A DNA stretch of 64,000 nt, taken from contig OZ244909.1 of the NCBI GenBank assembly GCA_965221725.1, forward strand, positions 3,596,001 through 3,660,000, given 5' to 3'. Below are positions 1 through 8,298 of this stretch, one piece after another. The notes below the pieces were generated by a model. That model had not been told where the DNA came from and made no database searches. It saw only the letters and a list, made by a program, of their open reading frames with translations. Both the position numbers and the translations under genes were made by a program. This stretch comes from HK1 sp965221725. Lineage in GTDB: Bacteria; Pseudomonadota; Gammaproteobacteria; HK1. Every line of letters begins with the position of its first letter. The first letter of the stretch is position 1.

Positions 1-410
1 CGTCGCGAGTGCTGCTCATTCTGCTTGTCGTGTGGGTGGCGGACATCGGCGCCTACTTCGCGGGGCGCAGGTTCGGCGTGCGTCGGCTCGCTGCGCGCAC
101 GAGCCCGGGCAAGACCGTCGAAGGCGCTGCGGGTGGAGTGGCGGCGGTGGCCATGCTCGGCATCGCCGCCGGGTTGTGGCTGGATCTGCCGATGGCGGAC
201 GTGGCGTTGCTGACGCTCGTGTGTGTGGTTGCCGGCGCCCTTTCGGTGCTCGGCGATCTCGTGGAGAGCTTGATCAAGCGGAAGTCCGGCGTGAAAGACA
301 GCGGGAATCTCCTCCCCGGGCACGGGGGAGTGCTTGATCGAATCGACAGCCTGACCGCGGCGGCTCCCGCGTTCGCCGTCGGTTTCGACCTGTTCGGAGC
401 GGTGCGATGA
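1..410 (+). CDS. cdsA: Phosphatidate cytidylyltransferase CdsA, C-terminal part (5' end outside window)
   Basis: Makes CDP-diacylglycerol from phosphatidate and CTP in the inner membrane, the branch point to all phospholipids. Only the last ~135 codons are present; the reading frame is open from base 3, so the gene begins upstream. The family signature is complete near the C-terminus: LIKRKSGVKDSG followed by LPGHGGVLDRIDS, carrying the conserved K, D, H, G and D residues. Hydrophobic stretches at the start and middle (LLILLVVWVADIGAYFAG; VALLTLVCVVAGALSVLG) are membrane helices. The stop overlaps the dxr start (ATGA), and cdsA-dxr-rseP-bamA is the usual proteobacterial order. Identity is secure. 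Confidence 0.93.
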   Translation, partial: SRVLLILLVVWVADIGAYFAGRRFGVRRLAARTSPGKTVEGAAGGVAAVAMLGIAAGLWLDLPMADVALLTLVCVVAGALSVLGDLVESLIKRKSGVKDSGNLLPGHGGVLDRIDSLTAAAPAFAVGFDLFGAVR

Positions 411-1591
411 AGAGACTGGCGGTGTGTGGCTCGACGGGCTCCATCGGAGTGAGCACCCTCGACGTGGTGTCGCGCAACCGCTCGCGCTACGAGGTCCTCG
501 CGCTGACCGCGCATTCGAATGTCGACATGCTGGCGGCGCAGTGTCGGCAGTGGCGACCGCGGTTCGCGGTCATGGCGGACGATTCTGCCGCGGGGCGGCT
601 CACCGCGATGCTTGCCTCGGAGGCGCCGGAGACCGAGGTGCTGGCCGGCACCCCGGGGCTGCAGCACGTTGCGGCGCACCCGGACGTGGACTACGTCATG
701 GCGGCGATCGTGGGCGGGGCCGGCCTGGTGCCGACGCTCGCGGCCGCGCGGGCGGGGAAGCGGGTGCTGCTTGCGAACAAGGAGGCATTGGTGATGTCGG
801 GGCGGCTGTTCATGGACGCGGTACGCGAAGGCGGCGCGGACCTCCTGCCCATCGACAGCGAGCACAACGCCATCTACCAGTGCATGCCGGGCGCAGGGGC
901 GCACGGCCCGGGGCGGGGAGTGCGCCGCATCCTGCTGACGGGCTCGGGCGGGCCCTTTCGAGCCCGGAGCCCCGAATCGCTGCACGAGGTGACTCCGGAC
1001 GAGGCGTGCGCCCATCCGAACTGGTCCATGGGACGCAAGATCTCCGTCGATTCGGCGACGATGATGAACAAGGGCCTGGAAGTGATCGAGGCCTGCTGGC
1101 TCTTCGACACCGATCCGGGCTCGGTGGAGGTCGTCGTGCACCCGCAGAGCGTGATTCACTCGATGGTCGAATACGACGACGGATCCGTGCTCGCACAGCT
1201 CGGCAACCCGGACATGCGGACGCCGATCGCGCATGCGCTCGCATGGCCCGAGCGCATGCAGTCGGGGGTGGCGCCGCTCGATTTGGTGGGCACCGCACGC
1301 CTCGATTTCGAAGCGCCCGACTTCGACCGGTTTCCGTGCCTCCGGCTCGGGTTCGAGGCGGTGCGCGCCGGCGGCTCGGCCCCGGCGGTGCTCAATGCCG
1401 CAAACGAAGTCGCGGTGGACGCATTCCTCGGCCAGCGTCTGCGGTTCACCGCGATTGCCCGGGTCGTGGAGGAAACCGTGCTCGCATGCGCGGTGGACGA
1501 GCCCCGTACGCTCGACGATGTGCTCGAGGTGGACGGTGCGGCGCGGGCGCGAGCGGCCGAATTCGTCGCCGCGGCATCGAGCCGGAGCTGA
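407..1591 (+). CDS. dxr: 1-deoxy-D-xylulose 5-phosphate reductoisomerase
   Basis: Converts DXP to 2-C-methyl-D-erythritol 4-phosphate with NADPH, the committed step of the MEP isoprenoid pathway; cytoplasmic. 394 aa, the family's normal size. The N-terminal Rossmann motif GSTGSIG lies at residues 8-14. DSEHNAIYQC and MNKGLEVIEACW hold the metal-binding Asp/Glu residues, and HPNWSMGRKISVDSATM is the substrate-binding segment. The ATG overlaps the cdsA stop, indicating translational coupling. The isoprenoid product feeds undecaprenyl phosphate for the envelope genes around it. No irregularity seen. Confidence 0.97.
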   Translation: MKRLAVCGSTGSIGVSTLDVVSRNRSRYEVLALTAHSNVDMLAAQCRQWRPRFAVMADDSAAGRLTAMLASEAPETEVLAGTPGLQHVAAHPDVDYVMAAIVGGAGLVPTLAAARAGKRVLLANKEALVMSGRLFMDAVREGGADLLPIDSEHNAIYQCMPGAGAHGPGRGVRRILLTGSGGPFRARSPESLHEVTPDEACAHPNWSMGRKISVDSATMMNKGLEVIEACWLFDTDPGSVEVVVHPQSVIHSMVEYDDGSVLAQLGNPDMRTPIAHALAWPERMQSGVAPLDLVGTARLDFEAPDFDRFPCLRLGFEAVRAGGSAPAVLNAANEVAVDAFLGQRLRFTAIARVVEETVLACAVDEPRTLDDVLEVDGAARARAAEFVAAASSRS

Positions 1592-1623
1592 GCGTCCGCA
1601 ACGCGATCGACTTCGCAGGCAAC

Positions 1624-2997
1624 ATGGACATTCTCTACTCGGTCATCGCGTTCGTCCTGGCACTGGGCGTGCTCGTGACCGTGCACGAGTTCGGTCATTT
1701 CTGGGTGGCGCGGCGGCTCGGGGTCAAGGTACTCACCTTCTCGGTGGGATTCGGGCGGGCGCTGTGGTCGCACCGGCCGCGCGGGGGCGAGACCGAATAC
1801 GTGATCGCGATGATTCCGCTCGGCGGCTACGTGAAGATGCTCGACGAGGCGGAGGGGGAGGTCGCGGAGGACGAGCGCCACCGGGCGTTCAACCGCAAGC
1901 CGCTGTCGACCCGGGTCGCGGTCGTCGCGGCGGGGCCCGCGTTCAACTTCCTGTTCGCGGTGGTGGCGTATGCGTGCATGTACATGGTGGGCATCGACGG
2001 ACTGCGCCCCATCGTGGACAGCACGACGTCCGGCTCCGTCGCCGAACGGGCCGGATTCCGGTCCGGAGACGAGCTGACTTCGGTGCAGGGTGACGAGGTC
2101 GAATCCTGGCAGTCGGCGGTGCAGGCGATCATCGCCGCCTCTCTCGCCGGTCGCAGGATCGAGATCGATGTCGTCGATGCAGACGAGCGTCGACAGGAGC
2201 GGGTCATCGACCTCGGCGAGATCGTCGTCGACGACCTCACCCGGGGACGATTCTTCGACCGGATCGGATTCGCCCCCGCCCGGCCCCTGATCCCGGCCGT
2301 CATCGGGTACCTCGAATCCGGGCGACCCGCCGAGCGGGACGGTTTCCGGGCCGGTGATCGGGTACTCGAAGCGGCCGGCCGGGAGGTCGAGGGCTGGGCG
2401 GACTGGGTGCGCATCGTGCGCGAGCGCCCCGGTGAGACCTTCCCGGTGGTGGTCGAGCGCGATGGCGCCGCCGTGACCATTCGGCTGACCCCCGATGTCG
2501 AGCAGGCGGCGGACGGATCCGCGTTCGGCCGGATCGGCGCCGGGGTGGGCGACCCGGGCGACTCGGACGTTGCCGATCGGTACTTCGTCACGGAGCGCTA
2601 CGCCCCCTGGTCGGCGCTCCTGAAGGGGGCGGAGAAGACCGCGGAGATCACGACGCTTACGCTGCGCATGATCTGGAAAATGGTGCGGCTGGAGGTGTCG
2701 CTGGAAAACCTGAGCGGGCCGGTCGGCATCGCCGAGTACGCCGGCGTGTCCGCACAAAGTGGACTCTCGCGCTTTCTGGAGTTTCTGGGAATCGTCAGCG
2801 TGAGTCTGGGGATCCTCAATCTGCTGCCCATCCCGCTGCTCGACGGCGGACACCTGTTCTATTACGCGGTAGAATTCTTCCGGGGACGGCCGGTATCGGA
2901 AACGACCCTCATGGTGGGACAACGGCTGGGCATCGCCCTGCTCGTCGGCCTGATGGGGCTCGCACTCTACAATGATCTCGCTCGGCTGCTGGGATAG
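1624..2997 (+). CDS. rseP: RseP family site-2 intramembrane zinc metalloprotease
   Basis: Inner-membrane protease that cuts anti-sigma factor RseA and cleaved signal peptides in the sigma-E envelope-stress pathway. 457 aa from the ATG before DILYSVIAF; the frame is open further upstream but that part lies inside dxr. HExxH zinc site HEFGH at residues 21-25 within the first membrane helix. Two PDZ domains follow (around GSVAERAGFRSGDEL and GRPAERDGFRAGDRV). The third zinc ligand is in LLPIPLLDGGH near the C-terminus. It sits directly before bamA, whose products sigma-E monitors; the stop overlaps the upstream possible bamA GTG. Confidence 0.96.
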   Translation: MDILYSVIAFVLALGVLVTVHEFGHFWVARRLGVKVLTFSVGFGRALWSHRPRGGETEYVIAMIPLGGYVKMLDEAEGEVAEDERHRAFNRKPLSTRVAVVAAGPAFNFLFAVVAYACMYMVGIDGLRPIVDSTTSGSVAERAGFRSGDELTSVQGDEVESWQSAVQAIIAASLAGRRIEIDVVDADERRQERVIDLGEIVVDDLTRGRFFDRIGFAPARPLIPAVIGYLESGRPAERDGFRAGDRVLEAAGREVEGWADWVRIVRERPGETFPVVVERDGAAVTIRLTPDVEQAADGSAFGRIGAGVGDPGDSDVADRYFVTERYAPWSALLKGAEKTAEITTLTLRMIWKMVRLEVSLENLSGPVGIAEYAGVSAQSGLSRFLEFLGIVSVSLGILNLLPIPLLDGGHLFYYAVEFFRGRPVSETTLMVGQRLGIALLVGLMGLALYNDLARLLG

Positions 2998-3056
2998 TGA
3001 CGTCTCGTGAGGGCGCGCCGCCCGTCGACGCGCTGCGTGACTATCGGCAAGCGGTG

Positions 3057-5348
3057 GTGAGTTTGGCTCGCTTGCGCATCGCCGTTGCCGCCTTCGTGCT
3101 GTGCGCCGCGGTGCAGGCGGCCACGGCGGCGGATGCCTTCGTGGTTCAGGACATCCGGCTGGAGGGGCTCCAGCGAATCACCGCCGGTACCGTATTCAAC
3201 TATCTTCCGATCAAGGTCGGGGACACTGTGGATGGCACCCGCACCGCCGGGGCGCTGCGTACGTTGTTCGGGACCGGCTTCTTTCGCGACGTGCGGCTCG
3301 AGCGCGACGGCGAGACCCTCGTCGTGTCGGTCATCGAGCGGCCGTCCATCGGCAGCATAGAATTCAGCGGCAACGAAGACCTCAAGACCGAAGATCTCCT
3401 TTCCGCCCTGGAGCAATCGGGGTTTGCGCAAGGGCGCGTGTTCAATCGATCGACGTTCGATCAGGTGAAGCAGGAGCTGCATCGGACCTACTTCGCGGCC
3501 GGCAAGTACGGCGCCCGGATCACGGGTACAGTAACCCCGCTCGAACGCAATCGGGTCGCGGTCAGGTTCGATATTCGCGAAGGGGTGGTGGCGAGGATCC
3601 GGCAGATCAACATCGTGGGGAACACCGCGTTCGACGACGATGATCTGCTCGACGACTTCGAGCTGGACTCGACCGGGTTCTTCTCCTTCATCACCCGCTC
3701 GAACCGATACTCCAAACCGAAGCTCGCCGCCGACCTGGAGACGTTGCGGTCGTTCTATCTCGACCAGGGCTTCGTCAATTTCAACATCGACTCGACCCAG
3801 GTATCGATCTCTCCCGACAAGACCGACGTCTACATCACCATCAATATCACCGAGGGTGGCCGCTACCTCGTGCGCGACGTCTACCTTCAGGGCGCCCTGA
3901 TCGTTCCCGAGGAGGATCTCTTCGATCTCGTCACCGTCGTCCAGGACGGGGTTTTTTCCAGGAAGGACGTTACCGAGACCGCTCGCCGCATCGGGGATCG
4001 ACTCGGGGACGAGGGCTACTCCTTCGCGAACGTCAACGCGGTCCCGGAGATCGACGATGCGGAGAACCGTGTCGACCTGACGTTCTTCGTCGACCCGGGA
4101 GATCGGGTCTACGTACGACGCATCAACTTCAGGGGCAATGCCAAGACTCGCGACGAGGTGCTGCGCCGTGAGATGCGGCAGATGGAGAGTGGATGGATAT
4201 CCACCAAGGCGATCGAGCGGTCCAGGGTGCGTCTGAACCGTCTCGGTTTCTTCGAGTCGGTGTCGGTTGAAACGCCCGCGGTCCCGGGTGCATCCGATCA
4301 GGTCGATGTCGACTTCACGGTGGTCGAGAGACCGTCGGGGAACCTGCTGCTCGGCGTCGGCTACTCGAGTTCGGAGGGGCCGGTATTCGACACCAGCATC
4401 ACGGACGAGAACATTTTCGGAACCGGCAACCGCCTCAGCGCGTCGCTCGATACCAGCGACGTCAGCCGGGACATCTCCGTCTCCTGGCTGAATCCCTACT
4501 GGACCGTGGACGGCATCAGTCGTGGCCTGGATGCCTACATGCGACGCACCGATGCCAGTGAGGCGAACCTCGCCGACTACGACCTGGATCGGATCGGGGC
4601 GGGCATGACGTTCGGGGTTCCCGTTTCCGAAGCCACCCGTGTGAACGTCGGCTTCAACCTGGAACGGACCGAATTCCGGCTGGGTTCATCGCCCTCCGAC
4701 GAGTTGACGCGGTTTTACACCGAGAGCGGTGGCCGGTTCCTCACCTTCCTCGTCACCGGGGCATGGGCGAAAGACACCCGCAACAGCAGGTTCCTGCCCA
4801 CCAGCGGCAGCCTGAGCCGGCTGAGTGCGGAGCTCGCGGCGCCCGGCAGCGAGCTCAATTACTACAAGCTGTTTGCACGGCATCAGCGGCTGTTCCCGCT
4901 CCCGAGCGACTTCGCGTTCATGCTGGAAGGGGAGGTGGCCTACGGGGATGGCTACGGCGGCACCGACGAACTTCCCCTGACCGAGAACTTCTTCGCCGGC
5001 GGCCTCCGGTCGGTCCGTGGCTTCAGGGCGAACACACTCGGCCCCAGAGACAGTCTGGGCGAACCACTCGGCGGCAACCTCAAGACCGTCGGGACCGCCG
5101 AGCTCATTCTCCCGCTGCCGTTCGCGAAGGACTCCAACACGTTCCGGATCACCACCTTCCTGGACACCGGAAACGTGTACGGGCCGGATGAGGATTTCGA
5201 CCTCGACACGCTCCGGCTCTCCACCGGCGTTGCCGGGATCTGGCTGTCGCCCGTGGGCCCCATGACCATCAGTATCGCAAGACCGCTCAGGTCCGAGACG
5301 GATGATCGGACGCAGGGATTCCAACTGACACTTGGTACGAGTTTCTAG
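3057..5348 (+). CDS. bamA: Outer-membrane protein assembly factor BamA (Omp85)
   Basis: Core beta-barrel of the Bam complex that folds outer-membrane proteins. The product has a signal peptide, five N-terminal POTRA repeats (beginning VVQDIRLEGLQRI, SIEFSGNEDL, INIVGNTAF, VYLQGALIV and INFRGNAKT), then a C-terminal 16-strand barrel with the Omp85 lid-lock motif GLRSVRGFRANTLGP and a terminal Phe. Start is uncertain: GTG at 2997 overlaps the rseP stop but gives a 27-residue acidic lead before the signal core. GTG at 3057, chosen here, gives a normal signal peptide cut after VQAATA. The stop and skp start are two bases apart. Confidence 0.95.
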   Translation: MSLARLRIAVAAFVLCAAVQAATAADAFVVQDIRLEGLQRITAGTVFNYLPIKVGDTVDGTRTAGALRTLFGTGFFRDVRLERDGETLVVSVIERPSIGSIEFSGNEDLKTEDLLSALEQSGFAQGRVFNRSTFDQVKQELHRTYFAAGKYGARITGTVTPLERNRVAVRFDIREGVVARIRQINIVGNTAFDDDDLLDDFELDSTGFFSFITRSNRYSKPKLAADLETLRSFYLDQGFVNFNIDSTQVSISPDKTDVYITINITEGGRYLVRDVYLQGALIVPEEDLFDLVTVVQDGVFSRKDVTETARRIGDRLGDEGYSFANVNAVPEIDDAENRVDLTFFVDPGDRVYVRRINFRGNAKTRDEVLRREMRQMESGWISTKAIERSRVRLNRLGFFESVSVETPAVPGASDQVDVDFTVVERPSGNLLLGVGYSSSEGPVFDTSITDENIFGTGNRLSASLDTSDVSRDISVSWLNPYWTVDGISRGLDAYMRRTDASEANLADYDLDRIGAGMTFGVPVSEATRVNVGFNLERTEFRLGSSPSDELTRFYTESGGRFLTFLVTGAWAKDTRNSRFLPTSGSLSRLSAELAAPGSELNYYKLFARHQRLFPLPSDFAFMLEGEVAYGDGYGGTDELPLTENFFAGGLRSVRGFRANTLGPRDSLGEPLGGNLKTVGTAELILPLPFAKDSNTFRITTFLDTGNVYGPDEDFDLDTLRLSTGVAGIWLSPVGPMTISIARPLRSETDDRTQGFQLTLGTSF

Positions 5349-5350
5349 TC

Positions 5351-5890
5351 ATGCCCGAAAACCACAATATCCGACGATTGATCCATGCCTGGCTGATGGG
5401 GATCCTGCTCGCCGGCGGCTCCGGAGCGTACGCTCAGGAGTTCAGGGTCGGCTTCGTCAACGTCGCGGTGGTGCTCGATCAGGCGCCGCAGGCGGCCGCG
5501 GCGCGGGCTCGCATCGAACGCGAATTCGCGCCGAGGGATCGGGAGATCCTGTCGCAGCAGCAGGAACTGCGGGCCCTTGAAGACACCCTCGTGAAGGACG
5601 TGGCGGTCCTGTCGGCCAGTGAACGCGAACGCCAGGAGGCCGAGATCAGGCAGCTCAAGCGCGAACTGCGGCGCTCCGAGGAGGAATTCCGCGAGGATCT
5701 GAACCTGCGGCGGAGCCAGGAGCTGAGCGCGCTGCAGCGGATGGTGACGGAGGTCATCCAGAACATGGCGCGCACGGAGAGTTACGACCTCATCATGACC
5801 GACGGGGTCGTCTTTGCCGGAGACAAGGTCAACATCACGAAGCGCGTCATCGAGCGTCTGAAGGCCGACTTCAACGAGTCGGACGGATAG
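5351..5890 (+). CDS. skp: Skp/OmpH family periplasmic chaperone
   Basis: Trimeric periplasmic holdase that carries unfolded outer-membrane proteins to BamA. 179 aa. An N-terminal signal peptide (HAWLMGILLAGGSGAYA, cut before QEF) is followed by the family start FRVGFVNVAVVLDQ. A long charged coiled coil spans roughly residues 55-130 (rich in E, R, Q, L), and the C-terminal strand ends in YDLIMTDGVVFAGDKVNITKRV. It directly follows bamA as in E. coli. Sequence is weakly conserved in this family, so the call rests on architecture plus position. Confidence 0.9.
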   Translation: MPENHNIRRLIHAWLMGILLAGGSGAYAQEFRVGFVNVAVVLDQAPQAAAARARIEREFAPRDREILSQQQELRALEDTLVKDVAVLSASERERQEAEIRQLKRELRRSEEEFREDLNLRRSQELSALQRMVTEVIQNMARTESYDLIMTDGVVFAGDKVNITKRVIERLKADFNESDG

Positions 5891-5891
5891 T

Positions 5892-5966
5892 GCGAAGTTT
5901 TCACCGATTCCACGTTCTCCACCCGCCCTCGCGGGGGCTGAAGACGCGAATCGGTGAAACCTTCGC
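5892..5966. repeat. 19-bp near-perfect inverted repeat between skp and lpxD
   Basis: Left arm 5892-5910 (GCGAAGTTTTCACCGATTC) and right arm 5948-5966 are reverse complements at 18 of 19 positions, with 37 bases between them that can form an inner GC hairpin. The arms carry the 10-mer TCACCGATTC, which recurs around cobC at 57.2-58.1 kb. No T-tract follows, so it is not a classical terminator. It could be a mobile palindromic repeat or a processing/attenuation hairpin ahead of lpxD. Confidence 0.7.
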
Positions 5967-5996
5967 AGCCGGGGGCCACCTCGCGGAAGCCGCGCC

Positions 5997-7019
5997 TTGA
6001 GCTACCGACTCGGGGAACTCGCCGAATGGATCGGGGCCGAACTGCGCGGTGATCCCGACATCACCATCGAGCGAGTGGCGGTTCTGCATGCAGCCGGACC
6101 GAGCGCGGTCGCGTTCCTGGCGAATCGCCGCTACCGACCCTATCTGGAAAGCACGAAAGCGGGTGCCGTGATTCTGGGAGCGGAGTTCGCGGAGGACTGC
6201 CCGGTACCGGCGCTCGTGCTCGATAATCCGTATCTGGGCTACGCGCGCGCCGCCACCTTGCTGTCACCGTCCGTCGAGTGGGAGCCCGGGATCGCGCCGA
6301 GCGCCGTTGTCGATCCCGGTGCGACGGTAGCGCCGGACGCATCGATTGGCGCTCACTGTGTCATCGAAGCCGAGGCGATGGTCGGGGCCGGTACCTCTCT
6401 CGGCGCCGGCTCGTTCCTCGGTCGGGGTTCCTCGGTCGGGGCGCACGGGCACATCGCGCCTGCGGTGGTGATTTGCCGGGACGTGCATATCGGAGCCCGG
6501 GCGATTCTCCATCCCGGAGTGGTGGTCGGCGCCGATGGATTCGGTATCGCCAACGACAACGGAACCTGGATCAAGATTCCCCAGTTCGGCGGGGTGCGCA
6601 TCGGCGACGACGTGGAGATAGGCGCCAACACCACCGTCGATCGCGGAGCGCTGGAGGACACCGTCATCGAGGACGGAGTCAAGCTCGACAACCTCATCCA
6701 GATCGGCCACAACGTGCGAATCGGCGCCCACACCGCCATCGCGGCCTGCACCGCGATTGGCGGGAGCGCCCGCATCGGACGCCGGTGCACGATCGCGGGC
6801 GCCGTATCCATCGCCGGGCATCTGGAAATCGCCGACGATGTGCATCTGACCGCCACTTCCGCGGTGCCCAACACGATCGGGGAGCCGGGGGTCTATTCGT
6901 CGGGGATGCCCATCCAGGAGAATCGGGCGTGGCGGCGCAACGTCGCAAGACTGCGGCACCTCGACGACATGGCCCGGCGATTGCGGGCGATCGAGCGCAA
7001 GCTCGACGAACAGACTTGA
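5997..7019 (+). CDS. lpxD: UDP-3-O-(3-hydroxyacyl)glucosamine N-acyltransferase LpxD
   Basis: Third step of lipid A synthesis: N-acylation of UDP-3-O-acylglucosamine by hydroxyacyl-ACP; soluble homotrimer. 340 aa, the usual length. The N-terminal uridine-binding domain starts SYRLGELAEWIG. Left-handed beta-helix hexapeptides run through the middle (IGAHCVIEAE, VGADGFGIAN). The catalytic His is in LIQIGHNVRIG, and a C-terminal helix follows. The start is TTG at 5997, the only suitable initiator before the conserved N-terminus. The lpxD-fabZ-lpxA-lpxB order is the classical lipid A operon. Confidence 0.96.
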   Translation: MSYRLGELAEWIGAELRGDPDITIERVAVLHAAGPSAVAFLANRRYRPYLESTKAGAVILGAEFAEDCPVPALVLDNPYLGYARAATLLSPSVEWEPGIAPSAVVDPGATVAPDASIGAHCVIEAEAMVGAGTSLGAGSFLGRGSSVGAHGHIAPAVVICRDVHIGARAILHPGVVVGADGFGIANDNGTWIKIPQFGGVRIGDDVEIGANTTVDRGALEDTVIEDGVKLDNLIQIGHNVRIGAHTAIAACTAIGGSARIGRRCTIAGAVSIAGHLEIADDVHLTATSAVPNTIGEPGVYSSGMPIQENRAWRRNVARLRHLDDMARRLRAIERKLDEQT

Positions 7020-7056
7020 AGGTGGCAGTCGCCCGGCGGCCACGGGAGAACGCGTG

Positions 7057-7506
7057 ATGGCGGACATGACAATCGAGGAGGTGCTGGAACATCTGCCGCA
7101 CCGTTACCCGTTCCTGCTGATCGACCGGGTGCTCGAATGCGTCCCCGGAAAGTCGCTCGTCGCGTTGAAGAACGTGACCATCAACGAGCCTTTCTTCCCG
7201 GGTCATTTCCCGCGTCGGCCGGTGATGCCCGCGGTGCTCATTCTGGAGGCGATGGCGCAGGCGACGGGGATCCTCGCGTTGCGCTCGCTCGGCCGGCTGC
7301 CGTCGGCGACCGAGATGTACTACTTCGCCGGGATCGACCGCGCCCGGTTTCGCCATCCCGTCGAGCCGGGCGATCAACTCGTCATCGAGATCGATCTCGT
7401 GCGCACCACGCGAGGCATCTGGAAGGTGCAAGCACGCGCGAAGGTCGAGGGGAGGGTCGTGGCTTCCGCGGATCTGATGGGCGCGCTCAGGGACGGGACA
7501 AAATGA
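7057..7506 (+). CDS. fabZ: 3-hydroxyacyl-[ACP] dehydratase FabZ
   Basis: Dehydrates 3-hydroxyacyl-ACP in fatty-acid elongation, competing with LpxA/LpxD for hydroxymyristoyl-ACP. 149 aa hot-dog fold. Catalytic His50 lies in FFPGHFPRRPVMP and Glu64 in LILEAMAQATG; HRYPFLLIDRV is the conserved N-terminal segment. ATG 7057 is preferred over the adjacent in-frame GTG at 7054. The stop overlaps the lpxA ATG, so synthesis of the two competing enzymes is probably coupled. Confidence 0.97.
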   Translation: MADMTIEEVLEHLPHRYPFLLIDRVLECVPGKSLVALKNVTINEPFFPGHFPRRPVMPAVLILEAMAQATGILALRSLGRLPSATEMYYFAGIDRARFRHPVEPGDQLVIEIDLVRTTRGIWKVQARAKVEGRVVASADLMGALRDGTK

Positions 7507-8273
7507 TTCATGCGAGCGCCGTCGTGGACCCCGGTGCCGAGCTTCAGCCCGATGTCCACGTGGGCCCCTTCAGCGTGATCGGCCCTGGGGTCGTCCTCGG
7601 CGCGGGGACGCAGGTCGGTTCGCATGTGGTCATCGAAGGTCCGACTCGAATCGGCGAACGCAACCGGATCCACTCGTTCAGCGCGCTGGGCGGCGCGCCG
7701 CAGGACAAGAAGTACCGCGGCGAGGCGTCGACGCTGGAGATCGGGAACGACAATGTCATCAGGGAGTACTGCACGTTCAACCGGGGCACCGAGGGCGGCG
7801 GGATGACCACCCGCGTGGGTGACGGGAACTGGATCATGGCCTACGTGCACATCGCCCACGACTGCCGGGTCGGCGACGACAACGTCATGGCCAACGCGAC
7901 GACACTCGCCGGTCACGTGGAGGTGGAGGATTGCGTGACTCTGGGCGCATTCACCGTCGTGCATCAGTTCTGCCGGATCGGCCGGTACGCGTTCTCGGCC
8001 ATGGGCGCGGTGATCCTGAAGGACGTGCCGCCGTTCGTGACCGTGGCCGGGAACTCCGCCAGCCCCCGCGGGCTCAACACCGTGGGCCTTCGGCGCAGAG
8101 GGTTCCCGGCGCCGGTGATGCAGGCGCTGAAATCTGCATACAAAGTGATCTACAAGCGGGGCCTCACGCTGGAGTCGGCGCTCGAGCAGCTCGCCGGTCC
8201 GGCCGCAGAGTCCGCGGAGGTGAGCCGCTTTCGCGATTTCGTGAGGTCTTCCGGGCGGGGAATCGTGCGATGA
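7503..8273 (+). CDS. lpxA: UDP-N-acetylglucosamine O-acyltransferase LpxA
   Basis: First enzyme of lipid A synthesis, transferring hydroxyacyl from ACP to UDP-GlcNAc. 256 aa, typical. Opens with IHASAVVDPGAELQPDV and continues as a left-handed beta-helix of hexapeptide repeats. The catalytic His lies in YVHIAHDCRVGDDNVMAN, and GLNTVGLRRRGFP begins the C-terminal helical domain. The ATG overlaps the fabZ stop. Confidence 0.97.
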   Translation: MIHASAVVDPGAELQPDVHVGPFSVIGPGVVLGAGTQVGSHVVIEGPTRIGERNRIHSFSALGGAPQDKKYRGEASTLEIGNDNVIREYCTFNRGTEGGGMTTRVGDGNWIMAYVHIAHDCRVGDDNVMANATTLAGHVEVEDCVTLGAFTVVHQFCRIGRYAFSAMGAVILKDVPPFVTVAGNSASPRGLNTVGLRRRGFPAPVMQALKSAYKVIYKRGLTLESALEQLAGPAAESAEVSRFRDFVRSSGRGIVR

Positions 8274-8298
8274 GGAACGGCGGTGACGGTGATGCGCC

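Noticed and set aside
424..1623. Long N-terminal extension of the rseP frame through dxr
   Set aside because: The extension is a shifted reading of dxr; RseP starts at its first conserved helix at 1624.
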